This document shows positions 1-6,086 of a DNA stretch of 7,793 nt, in pieces (position 1 is the stretch's first letter; the number at the start of each line of letters is the position of its first letter). The notes beneath the pieces were generated by a model, which had not been told where the DNA came from, did no database searches, and saw only the letters and a program-made list of their open reading frames with translations. A program made the translations under genes and the position numbers. Origin of the DNA: CANHCC01 sp040381555 (GTDB lineage Bacteria; Bacteroidota; Bacteroidia; J057; RFSG01); assembly GCA_040381555.1 (NCBI GenBank), contig JBEIHC010000123.1, positions 1 to 7,793 of the forward strand, in the 5' to 3' direction.

Positions 1-2550
1 ACCGTTTGTTGCAAATATTTTTACAGTATAAGCACCACCAACCAATTCAGGAATCTTAACCCAAAGGGTATTTTCTGCAGGGTTAGGATAAAGCTCCATA
101 AAGCTAGATTCCCAATCTGTTTCATTACTAACCGGATTCAAAATATGTGTAGTTACTAAATCCGTTGTAATGGGAGGATTGTAGTCAAAATAGATATCTG
201 CATAATTCGGAATAGAATCTCCAGCTACCAGAGTGGATTTAGGCTTTACCCGATATTTTACAAAACCACAAGAAGTAATTGGATTGGTCATGGAATCTGG
301 CAGCATGATGCCTGGGAAGGTGAATTCAGCTTTCCCATTTCCATTTAACTGAAAGTTCATTGTGTGACTTTGAGCAACAATTTGAAGCGTGGTTAAATCC
401 AAGTTCTGAGAAAGTGAATCTCTGATCACAACCGTATGGGCTGAATCGTTTCCAATATTTTGGAAATGTACCGTGTAAGTAAGCCAAGGGTTTTGGGCCA
501 ATTCTGCAATGGTCAGGGAAGAATCAGATACCTCTTTAAAGTTGGGGTCATAAGGACCTACGACGAAGCATAGATTGTTTTCTAAATTGTCAGAGGGTAC
601 CGTGTCATTTGTAACAGGGGTTATTTGTGCCAACGACTGAATAGAATCTCCAATCATCGCATTCGTGGGCACATTGAACATTACATTGACAGAGGTGGTA
701 GCTTGTGGCGCTAATCCTCCTAAGTTCCAAGTATAGGTAGAGCCTGATTGAGAACTATGAGTAGGTGAAGCTTGAAGGTAACTCAGAATCGCATCTCCGG
801 TAAAATTCAATACTGCGTTTTGAGTAGTAGTACCCACATTGGTACAAGTAATCATATAGTGCAATACAAATCCTGCCTTAGGTCTGGAAATTGGAGTTAC
901 AGTTACGCGTAAATCATTAACATTTGGTGCTGGGTACAATCCAAAATGATTAGCGGTATCAATATTTCCCATTCCAACAAAAGTGGCTGTTTGAGAAGGT
1001 GCTGTACTAAGTGTATGATATAAAGGAAGAGAAGGAATACTTGCAGAATAACTACCTGCTGCTGTAAATAATTGATAAATACCATTATTATTTGAACTGC
1101 TTACATAGGGACCTGTGTTCAGTTGCATAATAGTATTGGGTACTCCCGTTTCTCCTGTGTTCAGTACGCCATCATTATTGAAATCTCTGAAAACGGTTCC
1201 TTCAATAATGTTGGCGTGATCAGCGATTTTTGTAAGAAAGCCACTTCCGTTGGTCATATTCACGACAGAATTGCCAAAAGTAATGGTACCACTTCCAATA
1301 CCTGCCATATAAATATCATCCGGACCAAACCAGTAAATTCCTTTAGCATAGGATAAGTTGCTGCTATTTGCTTGAATTACCCAAATGACAGTGCCTGCAG
1401 AGTCTAATTTAGCAGCATAGGCCATTCCATTTCCTCCTCCATTTACATTGACTCCCCCAAAGCTGAAAGTGGACTGGAAGGAGCCTGTTAGAAATAAATT
1501 TCCAGAAGGGTCAGAGAATAAATTATATCCTTGATCTGAACCAGTACTGCCGAAGTTTTTGGCCCAGCAATATTGTCCTGCGCTATTTAATTTTACTAAA
1601 AGAATATCATCATTCGCGCCAGAATTGGTTAGGGTAATACTGCCCAAGGTAATTTGCGTGTCGAAGTTTCCGGTGAAATACACGCTTCCAGCAGCATCAA
1701 TAGATACACCGTAAATTTCTCCATTAAAATCTGAATTGGCAGACCAAACATAATTTCCACTATTGTCGAATTTAGTGACAAAATGGGTAGAAGGGGACAT
1801 ATTGACTGTAGCACTTCCTGCGTATGATGTATTGGCTGAAGTAGCAAAGCCTCCGATATAAGCATTTCCGGAAGGGTCAATGTTCATAGTCCACATAGTT
1901 TCAATATTGGAACCTGTGATGTTTTTACTCCAGTTCACTGCACCAGAATTATTGAGTTGCAAAAGGAAAACATCCATTCCGCTACCTGTGATGGTATTGG
2001 TACCAAAGGTAAAGGAGGAGGTATAAGTGCCAGACCAATAGAGGGTGCCATTAGGTAAAGCCTTTACGGACATTCCCACATCATTTCCAGTGCTACCGCC
2101 TCTTGCTGCAAATAATACCGCACCATTGACAGCATTCAGTTTTACTAAATAGGCATCCGTACCTCCTGCTCCTGTAAGCGTAAAGCTTCCAACTGTCATA
2201 GTTCCGGAGAATTGACCGGTTACCCAAACGCTTCCTTGGTTGTCATACACGACGCTATTGGCGTAATCTCCACCGGCACCCCCAAAGGAAGTTGCCCAAA
2301 GTAAATTACCTGTAGGGGAGTATTTAGAGACAATGACATCCTGCACCCCATTACTAGTGAGCGTATTGGAGCCCATTACTACCGAACCAATAATTTGCAT
2401 GCAATTAAATGTGTTGCCAAAATTATCTGTAGCAACATCAATTCCCATTCCTGGCGAGTTAATGCTCCAGTCTACCGCTTGGGCATGAACCCAATTTTTT
2501 GGGATGAATATACAAAGGAGCAATAAAGAGAGAATTAAATTTTTCTGCAT
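1..2550 (-). CDS. Secreted beta-propeller protein with T9SS type A sorting domain (3' end outside window)
   Basis: The frame is open for 850 codons from ATG at 2550-2548 to the left edge, with no stop seen, so the C-terminus is missing. Residues 1-23 form a Sec signal peptide (MQKN, a Leu-rich core, then VHA before Gln24). Residues 25-447 hold about seven repeats of 55-62 residues with a 'D-(5)-K-(4)-G-(3)-W ... D-(2)-G-(1)-(Y/V)-(3)-G-F' pattern, as in SBBP-type beta-propellers. Residues 448-510 resemble an SdrB-like domain (GTVFRDFNNDG, then E467-T-G-V-P). Residues 540-660 look like a DUF11-type beta-sandwich. Residues 664-805 (PYDPNFKEVSD ... YRVKP ... ADIYFDYNPPI) match the Bacteroidota domain usually just before the sorting tail. 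From residue 817, MELYPNPAENTLWVKI is the start of a Por/T9SS type A sorting domain; roughly 40 residues should follow. Inferred: exported by Sec, then by T9SS to the surface or medium. The ligand is unknown. A TAnnTTTG promoter lies upstream. Confidence 0.93.
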   Translation of the reverse strand, partial: MQKNLILSLLLLCIFIPKNWVHAQAVDWSINSPGMGIDVATDNFGNTFNCMQIIGSVVMGSNTLTSNGVQDVIVSKYSPTGNLLWATSFGGAGGDYANSVVYDNQGSVWVTGQFSGTMTVGSFTLTGAGGTDAYLVKLNAVNGAVLFAARGGSTGNDVGMSVKALPNGTLYWSGTYTSSFTFGTNTITGSGMDVFLLQLNNSGAVNWSKNITGSNIETMWTMNIDPSGNAYIGGFATSANTSYAGSATVNMSPSTHFVTKFDNSGNYVWSANSDFNGEIYGVSIDAAGSVYFTGNFDTQITLGSITLTNSGANDDILLVKLNSAGQYCWAKNFGSTGSDQGYNLFSDPSGNLFLTGSFQSTFSFGGVNVNGGGNGMAYAAKLDSAGTVIWVIQANSSNLSYAKGIYWFGPDDIYMAGIGSGTITFGNSVVNMTNGSGFLTKIADHANIIEGTVFRDFNNDGVLNTGETGVPNTIMQLNTGPYVSSSNNNGIYQLFTAAGSYSASIPSLPLYHTLSTAPSQTATFVGMGNIDTANHFGLYPAPNVNDLRVTVTPISRPKAGFVLHYMITCTNVGTTTQNAVLNFTGDAILSYLQASPTHSSQSGSTYTWNLGGLAPQATTSVNVMFNVPTNAMIGDSIQSLAQITPVTNDTVPSDNLENNLCFVVGPYDPNFKEVSDSSLTIAELAQNPWLTYTVHFQNIGNDSAHTVVIRDSLSQNLDLTTLQIVAQSHTMNFQLNGNGKAEFTFPGIMLPDSMTNPITSCGFVKYRVKPKSTLVAGDSIPNYADIYFDYNPPITTDLVTTHILNPVSNETDWESSFMELYPNPAENTLWVKIPELVGGAYTVKIFATNG

Positions 2551-2589
2551 GATGAAATGATAAATAGTTATATTATGAATGAATTTAAT

Positions 2590-2597
2590 CAAATGTA
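2590..2597 (-). promoter_or_regulatory. Bacteroidota-type -7 promoter element for the T9SS propeller gene
   Basis: On the minus strand the sequence reads TACATTTG, a full match to the Bacteroidota -7 consensus TAnnTTTG. Transcription would begin about 33-36 bases before the ATG at 2550. A matching -33 TTG is not clear; only a T-rich stretch lies about 18 bases further upstream. Confidence 0.55.
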
Positions 2598-2670
2598 ATT
2601 CTATCTGGTGAGAGATAAAATGACTTAGCTTTTAAATTTATTTCAATGGTCATTTTTATTAACTGACTGG

Positions 2671-2731
2671 TATCACAAAGTGATATTGATCAAATCGCGG
2701 AAAATATTGATACTGCAGGTCGTGTGATATT
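2671..2731. promoter_or_regulatory. Repeated GTGATATT motifs in the divergent intergenic region (possible operator)
   Basis: GTGATATT occurs at 2680-2687 and 2724-2731. The first copy is also the right arm of an inverted repeat (TATCAC-AAA-GTGATA, 2671-2685). ATATTGAT occurs at 2683-2690 and 2704-2711, exactly 21 bases (two helical turns) apart, and TTGATCAA (2686-2693) is an 8-base palindrome. This cluster lies between two divergent genes and could bind a dimeric regulator. The regulator is unknown and the function is inference. Confidence 0.35.
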
Positions 2732-2788
2732 TTTCAATTCTTTTATATAATTTGCTGTTCATGCATCCAACTATTTTGCAGGAATTTG

Positions 2789-2796
2789 TAAATTTG
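2789..2796 (+). promoter_or_regulatory. TAnnTTTG promoter element directly before the yqeY-like start
   Basis: TAAATTTG fully matches the Bacteroidota -7 element and ends 4 bases before the ATG at 2801. With the usual distance to the transcription start, the mRNA would begin at or within a few bases of the ATG, giving a leaderless or near-leaderless message. There is no clear -33 TTTG at 19-21 bases upstream. Confidence 0.5.
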
Positions 2797-2800
2797 ACTC

Positions 2801-3256
2801 ATGACACTAAAAGAACAAATTTCAGAAGATATTAAGCAGGCGATGAAAAGCCGTGATCAGGGGGCTTTGCGGGCCCTTCGGGCTATAAAGAGTGCTATTT
2901 TGCTGGCAGAAACAGCTTCCGGAGCCGCAGCGGAACTAAGTGCTGAGGATGAAATGAAGCTTTTGACGCGTCAAGCAAAACAGCGAAAAGATTCAATTGA
3001 TCAATTCAGAAGCAATGGTCGGGATGATTTAGCTGTTGGGGAAGAGGAAGAGTTGCTGGTAATCGAGCGCTATTTACCGAAGCAAATGAGCGAAGCGGAA
3101 ATTCGCACAGAAGTGCAGGCGATTATTCAATCAGTTGGGGCGTCTGGCCCAGGTGATTTAGGGAAAGTAATGGGCCCTGCGAGCAAAGCTATGGCAGGTA
3201 AAGCGGATGGGAAAATAATTAATCAGATTGTGCGTGAGTTGTTAGGTGGGGCATGA
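2801..3256 (+). CDS. yqeY: GatB/YqeY domain-containing protein
   Basis: This 151-residue protein has the usual length of stand-alone YqeY proteins (about 147-150). Family signatures are visible: RALRAIKSAI (24-33), K-Q-R-K-D-S-I-D-Q-F-R (60-70) followed by GR-DL, a Glu-rich stretch, YLPKQMSE (91-98), and a C-terminal segment GDLGKVMGPASK ... GKADGKIINQIV (118-144). In the family, the N-terminal helical part is followed by a domain related to the tRNA-binding tail of GatB and GlnRS. The protein is cytosolic. It lacks the amidotransferase catalytic domain, so it is not itself an Asp/Glu-tRNA amidotransferase, and its exact role is not established. The start is the only ATG that keeps the conserved N-terminal helix, and it sits just after a TAAATTTG promoter element. 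The gene overlaps the next one by ATGA, so translation is probably coupled. Confidence 0.94.
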   Translation: MTLKEQISEDIKQAMKSRDQGALRALRAIKSAILLAETASGAAAELSAEDEMKLLTRQAKQRKDSIDQFRSNGRDDLAVGEEEELLVIERYLPKQMSEAEIRTEVQAIIQSVGASGPGDLGKVMGPASKAMAGKADGKIINQIVRELLGGA

Positions 3257-3819
3257 GCACTTATGACCTTGTGGTGCTGATTTTGATTGGATTGGCAGCC
3301 TTTAAGGGATTTCGTAAGGGAATGATTCGGGAATTGGCAGGGCTCTTAGGGCTGCTGGTTGCTGTTTATTTAGCTTGGCTCTGGATGGGCGATTTTGGAA
3401 ATATTCTCCAGAAAATTCTTCAAAATGGACTTTCTGCAGTTCCCTTGATTTCTTTTGCCCTTTTGTTTGCAGCACTTTTGACAGCTTTCAATTTATTTGC
3501 CCGGTTTGCAACCCGCTTATTGGACATGACTTTAGTTTTAGGATTGGTTAATAGGATTGCGGGTGCACTCCTAGCTGGACTTCAGGTGTTTTTAATTGTA
3601 CTTCTGGTAAATTGGTTGGCAGATAGAACAGGATTGATTTCCGACAATCTCAAGAAAGAATCCCATCTTTACCCGGTAATTTCAGGAGCTGGACCTGCAT
3701 TGTATAGTTTCTCAGAGATTTTTTTTCCTCAATCTGAAAAATGGATGGATACCTTGTCTGAGCAGATTGAAAACTTCAAAAAAATACGATTGGAATCAGA
3801 GAAAGCTAAAAATCCTTAA
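3253..3819 (+). CDS. CvpA-family integral membrane protein
   Basis: This 188-residue protein begins with the CvpA signature: a first hydrophobic segment (5-17), then F-K-G-F-R-K-G-M-I-R-E-L (17-28) leading into a second membrane helix (about 28-46). Two more hydrophobic segments lie at about 62-82 and 103-123, the last preceded by the family's N-R-I-A-G-A-L-L-A-G-L (100-110). The tail after residue 125 is polar and ends in a charged helix rich in Lys and Glu. CvpA was first linked to colicin V production in Escherichia coli. Homologues are widespread, and a general envelope role is likely, but the biochemical activity is unknown. The start codon overlaps the yqeY-like stop (ATGA), preceded by AGGTGG-like bases that could act as a ribosome binding site. 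The stop codon overlaps that of the convergent lipoprotein gene. Confidence 0.92.
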   Translation: MSTYDLVVLILIGLAAFKGFRKGMIRELAGLLGLLVAVYLAWLWMGDFGNILQKILQNGLSAVPLISFALLFAALLTAFNLFARFATRLLDMTLVLGLVNRIAGALLAGLQVFLIVLLVNWLADRTGLISDNLKKESHLYPVISGAGPALYSFSEIFFPQSEKWMDTLSEQIENFKKIRLESEKAKNP

Positions 3820-4082
3820 ATCTTTTCTCCGCAACGCGTTTCTGTAATTCGAACCGTTTTGGGTTCTACACTACCGATGGTCTCCCGGACAATCTTTCCA
3901 TTTTGTTTATCCAATTCCCGTCCACATAGGGGAATGTTATGAACCGTGTCAACAGTAGTGCCATCGGGCGCTATTTCAGTGATGGTTTTTTGGCATACCC
4001 CACATCTTTTTTTACAAGCAGTGGTTCCGGTAAGCAGTACCAGTAAAAAGCAAAAGGCGAGCAGGGAGTAAATCGTTTTCAT
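3816..4082 (-). CDS. Small cysteine-rich putative lipoprotein
   Basis: This 88-residue protein has an N-terminal signal (MKTIYS, then a hydrophobic core) ending in T-G-T-T-A-C, with Cys23 as the probable lipidation site. The lipobox is relaxed, since Thr rather than Leu is at -3. The mature part has four further cysteines: a C-G-V-C pair at 27-30, Cys53 in L-C-G-R-E-L, and Cys84 in R-C-G-E-K-I near the end. Four cysteines suggest two disulfides or a metal site. Residues after Cys23 are Lys-Lys-Arg, not the acidic run of the Bacteroidota lipoprotein export signal, so an inner-leaflet or periplasm-facing location is more likely than surface exposure. I do not recognise a named family. It is convergent with the CvpA-family gene, their stop codons sharing a TTAA, and divergent from the 92-residue gene. 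No Shine-Dalgarno sequence or TAnnTTTG element is seen before the start. Confidence 0.75.
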   Translation of the reverse strand: MKTIYSLLAFCFLLVLLTGTTACKKRCGVCQKTITEIAPDGTTVDTVHNIPLCGRELDKQNGKIVRETIGSVEPKTVRITETRCGEKI

Positions 4083-4176
4083 ATTTGTACCGTAAAATTG
4101 CTAAAAATCCGGGAGATGCTAAAATATTGTCTTCGGAATTCATTTTCAAGTAGTTTATTCTGCTGAATATCTAACA

Positions 4177-4189
4177 AGAATCGGGATTT
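4177..4189 (+). repeat. Direct repeat copy 1 (AGAATMGGGWTTT type)
   Basis: AGAATCGGGATTT. It differs from copy 3 (4323-4335) at one base, and starts 55 bases before copy 2. Confidence 0.5.
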
Positions 4190-4231
4190 GATGCTGGTCT
4201 ATTTACTATTAGGATTATGGGTATTGGCTTT

Positions 4232-4244
4232 AGAATAGGGTTTC
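4232..4244 (+). repeat. Direct repeat copy 2
   Basis: AGAATAGGGTTTC. It differs from copy 3 at one internal base and at the final base, and starts 91 bases before copy 3. Both flanks of copies 2 and 3 begin with T, which extends the match by one base. Confidence 0.5.
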
Positions 4245-4322
4245 TAGAGAAAAAGGGTGAATGGTATTTTTTTTGTCGTTTTCATATATTTCATAAAACA
4301 AAATAATAGGTGCAGCGTATAT

Positions 4323-4335
4323 AGAATCGGGTTTT
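4323..4335 (+). repeat. Direct repeat copy 3, next to the 92-residue gene
   Basis: AGAATCGGGTTTT, 22 bases before the ATG at 4358. It sits where a -35/-33 region would overlap if TAATTTTT at 4338-4345 is the -7 element, so a protein bound here could block or assist transcription. That role is inference. Confidence 0.5.
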
Positions 4336-4357
4336 AATAATTTTTAGAATATACTAT

Positions 4358-4636
4358 ATGACACCAGAAATGATCGAAAAGGAGCATATTCCTCAATATG
4401 CACCGGTTAACCAGGATGTATTATGCGGAGAGGATTCCCGCAAAACACGGATGCAACAGTTGATGCGGTTTCTGAAAGGGGGCAATGCCTTTCAGGTAAA
4501 AGCCAAAATTGTGTTTCAAACGCTGCAGGGAATTAAAGCCGTTAGGACCACCATTTGGAATGTTTCTGAAACACATGTTGCTTTGAAAGGGGGATTGACG
4601 ATTCCTGTGCATTCTATTTTAGAAGTTCAGGCGTAG
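4358..4636 (+). CDS. Conserved-looking small protein of unknown function
   Basis: This is a 92-residue protein with no signal peptide or membrane segment. The first 35 residues are polar and probably flexible. From about residue 36 (MRFLKGGNAFQ) the sequence alternates in a beta-strand pattern: VKAKIVFQ, IKAVRTTIWNVSE, HVALKGGLTIPVHSILEV. The core around T-T-I-W-N-V-(4)-V-A-L-K-G-G-L-T-I-P is typical of a small beta-barrel or SH3/Sm-like fold. I have the impression of similar short Bacteroidota proteins but cannot name a family. The gene ends with tandem stops (TAG TAA). hisS begins 53 bases later with its own promoter-like element. ATG at 4370 is an alternative start that would remove only four residues. 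Being a real gene is supported by its length, its non-overlap with neighbours and the protein-like pattern. Confidence 0.7.
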   Translation: MTPEMIEKEHIPQYAPVNQDVLCGEDSRKTRMQQLMRFLKGGNAFQVKAKIVFQTLQGIKAVRTTIWNVSETHVALKGGLTIPVHSILEVQA

Positions 4637-4677
4637 TAAGGATTATCATTAGCTGAAGTAATCCTGTTTGCATTTCG

Positions 4678-4685
4678 TACTTTTG
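4678..4685 (+). promoter_or_regulatory. TAnnTTTG promoter element directly before hisS
   Basis: TACTTTTG fully matches the Bacteroidota -7 consensus and ends 4 bases before the hisS ATG at 4690, the same distance as at the yqeY-like gene. A TTTG lies 7 bases upstream of it (4667-4670), too close to be a normal -33 element. The likely transcript start coincides with the start codon. Confidence 0.55.
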
Positions 4686-4689
4686 TGGT

Positions 4690-6078
4690 ATGGCGAGCAA
4701 ACCTTCAGCCCCTAAGGGCATGCGTGATTTCCTGCCACAGGAAATGCAAAGACGCAAATACATTTTCTCCTTAATAGAATCCGCATTTACTCGATATGGC
4801 TTTCTCCCGCTGGAAACTCCTTCCATGGAAATGCTCAGCACCCTTACCGGAAAATACGGAGATGAAGGAGATCAGTTGATGTTTCGAGTATTGAATTCCG
4901 GGGATTTTTTGTCCGGAATTACAGAAGAGGCAATTTCTAGCGGCTATAAAAAAATGAGCCCAAAGATTGCCGAAAAGGCCTTGAGATATGACCTGACCAT
5001 TCCCTTTGCACGGGTAGTGGCCACGCATCAAAATGAAATTCAATTACCCTTTCGCCGGTATCAGATTCAACCAGTTTGGAGAGCCGATAGACCTCAAAAA
5101 GGCAGATACAGGGAGTTTTATCAGTGTGATGCCGATATTGTAGGAAGTGATTCCCTCGTACTCGAAGCAGAGTTGGCTACTCTTTATGCAGAGGTATTTA
5201 CTCAACTTCAAATTCCTCAAGTGCAGATTTGCCTGAATAACAGGAAAATCTTAGCAGGCATAGCAGAAATATGTGGCGTGCCGGAGCGATTAACAGAATT
5301 AACCATTGCCTTAGATAAGCTAGATAAAATTGGGGTAGAAGGCGTATTACTCGAGTTGCAGAATCGTCATTTCTCCCAAGAGCAGACCGATTTATTGTTT
5401 TCTCTTAAACCTGTATTCGCTCCAGATCCTTCTCAAAAACCTGAAGATAGAATTCAGGAATTAGAACCCATGCTGGCAAAATCCGAAATTGGACAAAAGG
5501 GAATTGCTGAATTCAACACTGTGCTGGAAAATATTCAGGCATTGAGCCCCGAGCATTATGCCCTGATACAAGCAGATTTTACCTTGGCTCGAGGGTTGAA
5601 TTACTACACTGGGATGATTTTTGAAGTAAAGACTAAGGCCGTTCAGATGGGGAGTATTGGGGGGGGCGGCAGGTATGATGACCTCACCGGTGGATTTGGC
5701 TTAAAGGGGATTTCCGGAGTAGGGATTTCATTTGGGGCAGATCGGATTTACGATGTGCTCCAAGAATTAAATGCCTTTCCAGATTCTATTTTGTCTAGTG
5801 TGAAAGTGTTGATTGCCAATTTTGGGGAAGCTTCTCGAAAAGAAAATCTGAAACTGCTGGCATTGTTGAGAAATAAAGGAATTTCAGCGGAGTATTATCC
5901 AGATGAAAAGAAAATGGCTAAGCAGATTGAGTATGCATTGAAGAAGCAAGTTCCTTGGATGATTTTATCTGGAGAAGAAGAAATTCAAAATGGCCAATAT
6001 CAATTAAAAGACCTGAGAAACTCCTCCCAGGAGAAAGTTTCTTTAGAAGAACTCCTGAATCAACTTAACAACTCGTAA
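4690..6078 (+). CDS. hisS: Histidyl-tRNA synthetase
   Basis: This class II aminoacyl-tRNA synthetase charges tRNA-His with histidine using ATP, in the cytosol. The 462-residue protein starts K-P-S-A-P-K-G-M-R-D-F-L-P (4-16), the normal N-terminus. Motif 1 lies around 37-55 (GFLPLETPSMEML). ALRYDLTIPFAR (97-108) and motif 2 (F-R-R-Y-Q-I-Q-P-V-W-R-A-D-R-P-Q-K-G-R-Y-R-E-F, in parts, 121-143) carry the ATP-binding arginines. The histidine-specific signature is L-A-R-G-L-N-Y-Y-T-G (299-308), with Asn where many bacterial enzymes have Asp. Motif 3 lies around 322-352 (GGGGRYDDLTGG, then a GVGISFGADRI segment). The anticodon-binding domain occupies about 370-455 (VKVLIANFG onward). At 462 residues it is longer than the roughly 420-residue Escherichia coli form and fits the form I associate with Bacteroidota. 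A TACTTTTG element precedes the start, and hutH follows after 8 bases, so the two are probably cotranscribed. Confidence 0.98.
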   Translation: MASKPSAPKGMRDFLPQEMQRRKYIFSLIESAFTRYGFLPLETPSMEMLSTLTGKYGDEGDQLMFRVLNSGDFLSGITEEAISSGYKKMSPKIAEKALRYDLTIPFARVVATHQNEIQLPFRRYQIQPVWRADRPQKGRYREFYQCDADIVGSDSLVLEAELATLYAEVFTQLQIPQVQICLNNRKILAGIAEICGVPERLTELTIALDKLDKIGVEGVLLELQNRHFSQEQTDLLFSLKPVFAPDPSQKPEDRIQELEPMLAKSEIGQKGIAEFNTVLENIQALSPEHYALIQADFTLARGLNYYTGMIFEVKTKAVQMGSIGGGGRYDDLTGGFGLKGISGVGISFGADRIYDVLQELNAFPDSILSSVKVLIANFGEASRKENLKLLALLRNKGISAEYYPDEKKMAKQIEYALKKQVPWMILSGEEEIQNGQYQLKDLRNSSQEKVSLEELLNQLNNS

Positions 6079-6086
6079 AGGAATTT

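Larger units (their letters stand above)
4083..4357. other. Divergent intergenic region with AT-rich tract and direct repeats
   Basis: These 275 bases separate the minus-strand lipoprotein gene from the plus-strand 92-residue gene. I found no gene, tRNA or strong hairpin in them. They contain three near-identical 13-base repeats (listed separately), a run of eight or more T residues near 4266-4274, and an AT-rich stretch just before the ATG at 4358. TAATTTTT at 4338-4345 is a one-mismatch match to the -7 element and might be the promoter of the 92-residue gene. Confidence 0.5.

Noticed and set aside
1123..1356. 77-codon plus-strand frame
   Set aside because: It lies wholly antisense to the T9SS propeller gene, whose 850-codon frame has clear domains; this is a shadow.
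2701..2734. Possible hairpin AAAATAT / ATATTTT
   Set aside because: Only 7 A/T pairs with a 20-base loop; expected by chance in AT-rich DNA and not convincing as a terminator or riboswitch.
4140..4340. Search for a tRNA or small RNA in the intergenic region
   Set aside because: No cloverleaf arms, T-loop sequence or strong stable stem could be found.
4771..5043. 90-codon minus-strand frame
   Set aside because: Antisense to conserved motif regions of hisS; a shadow frame.
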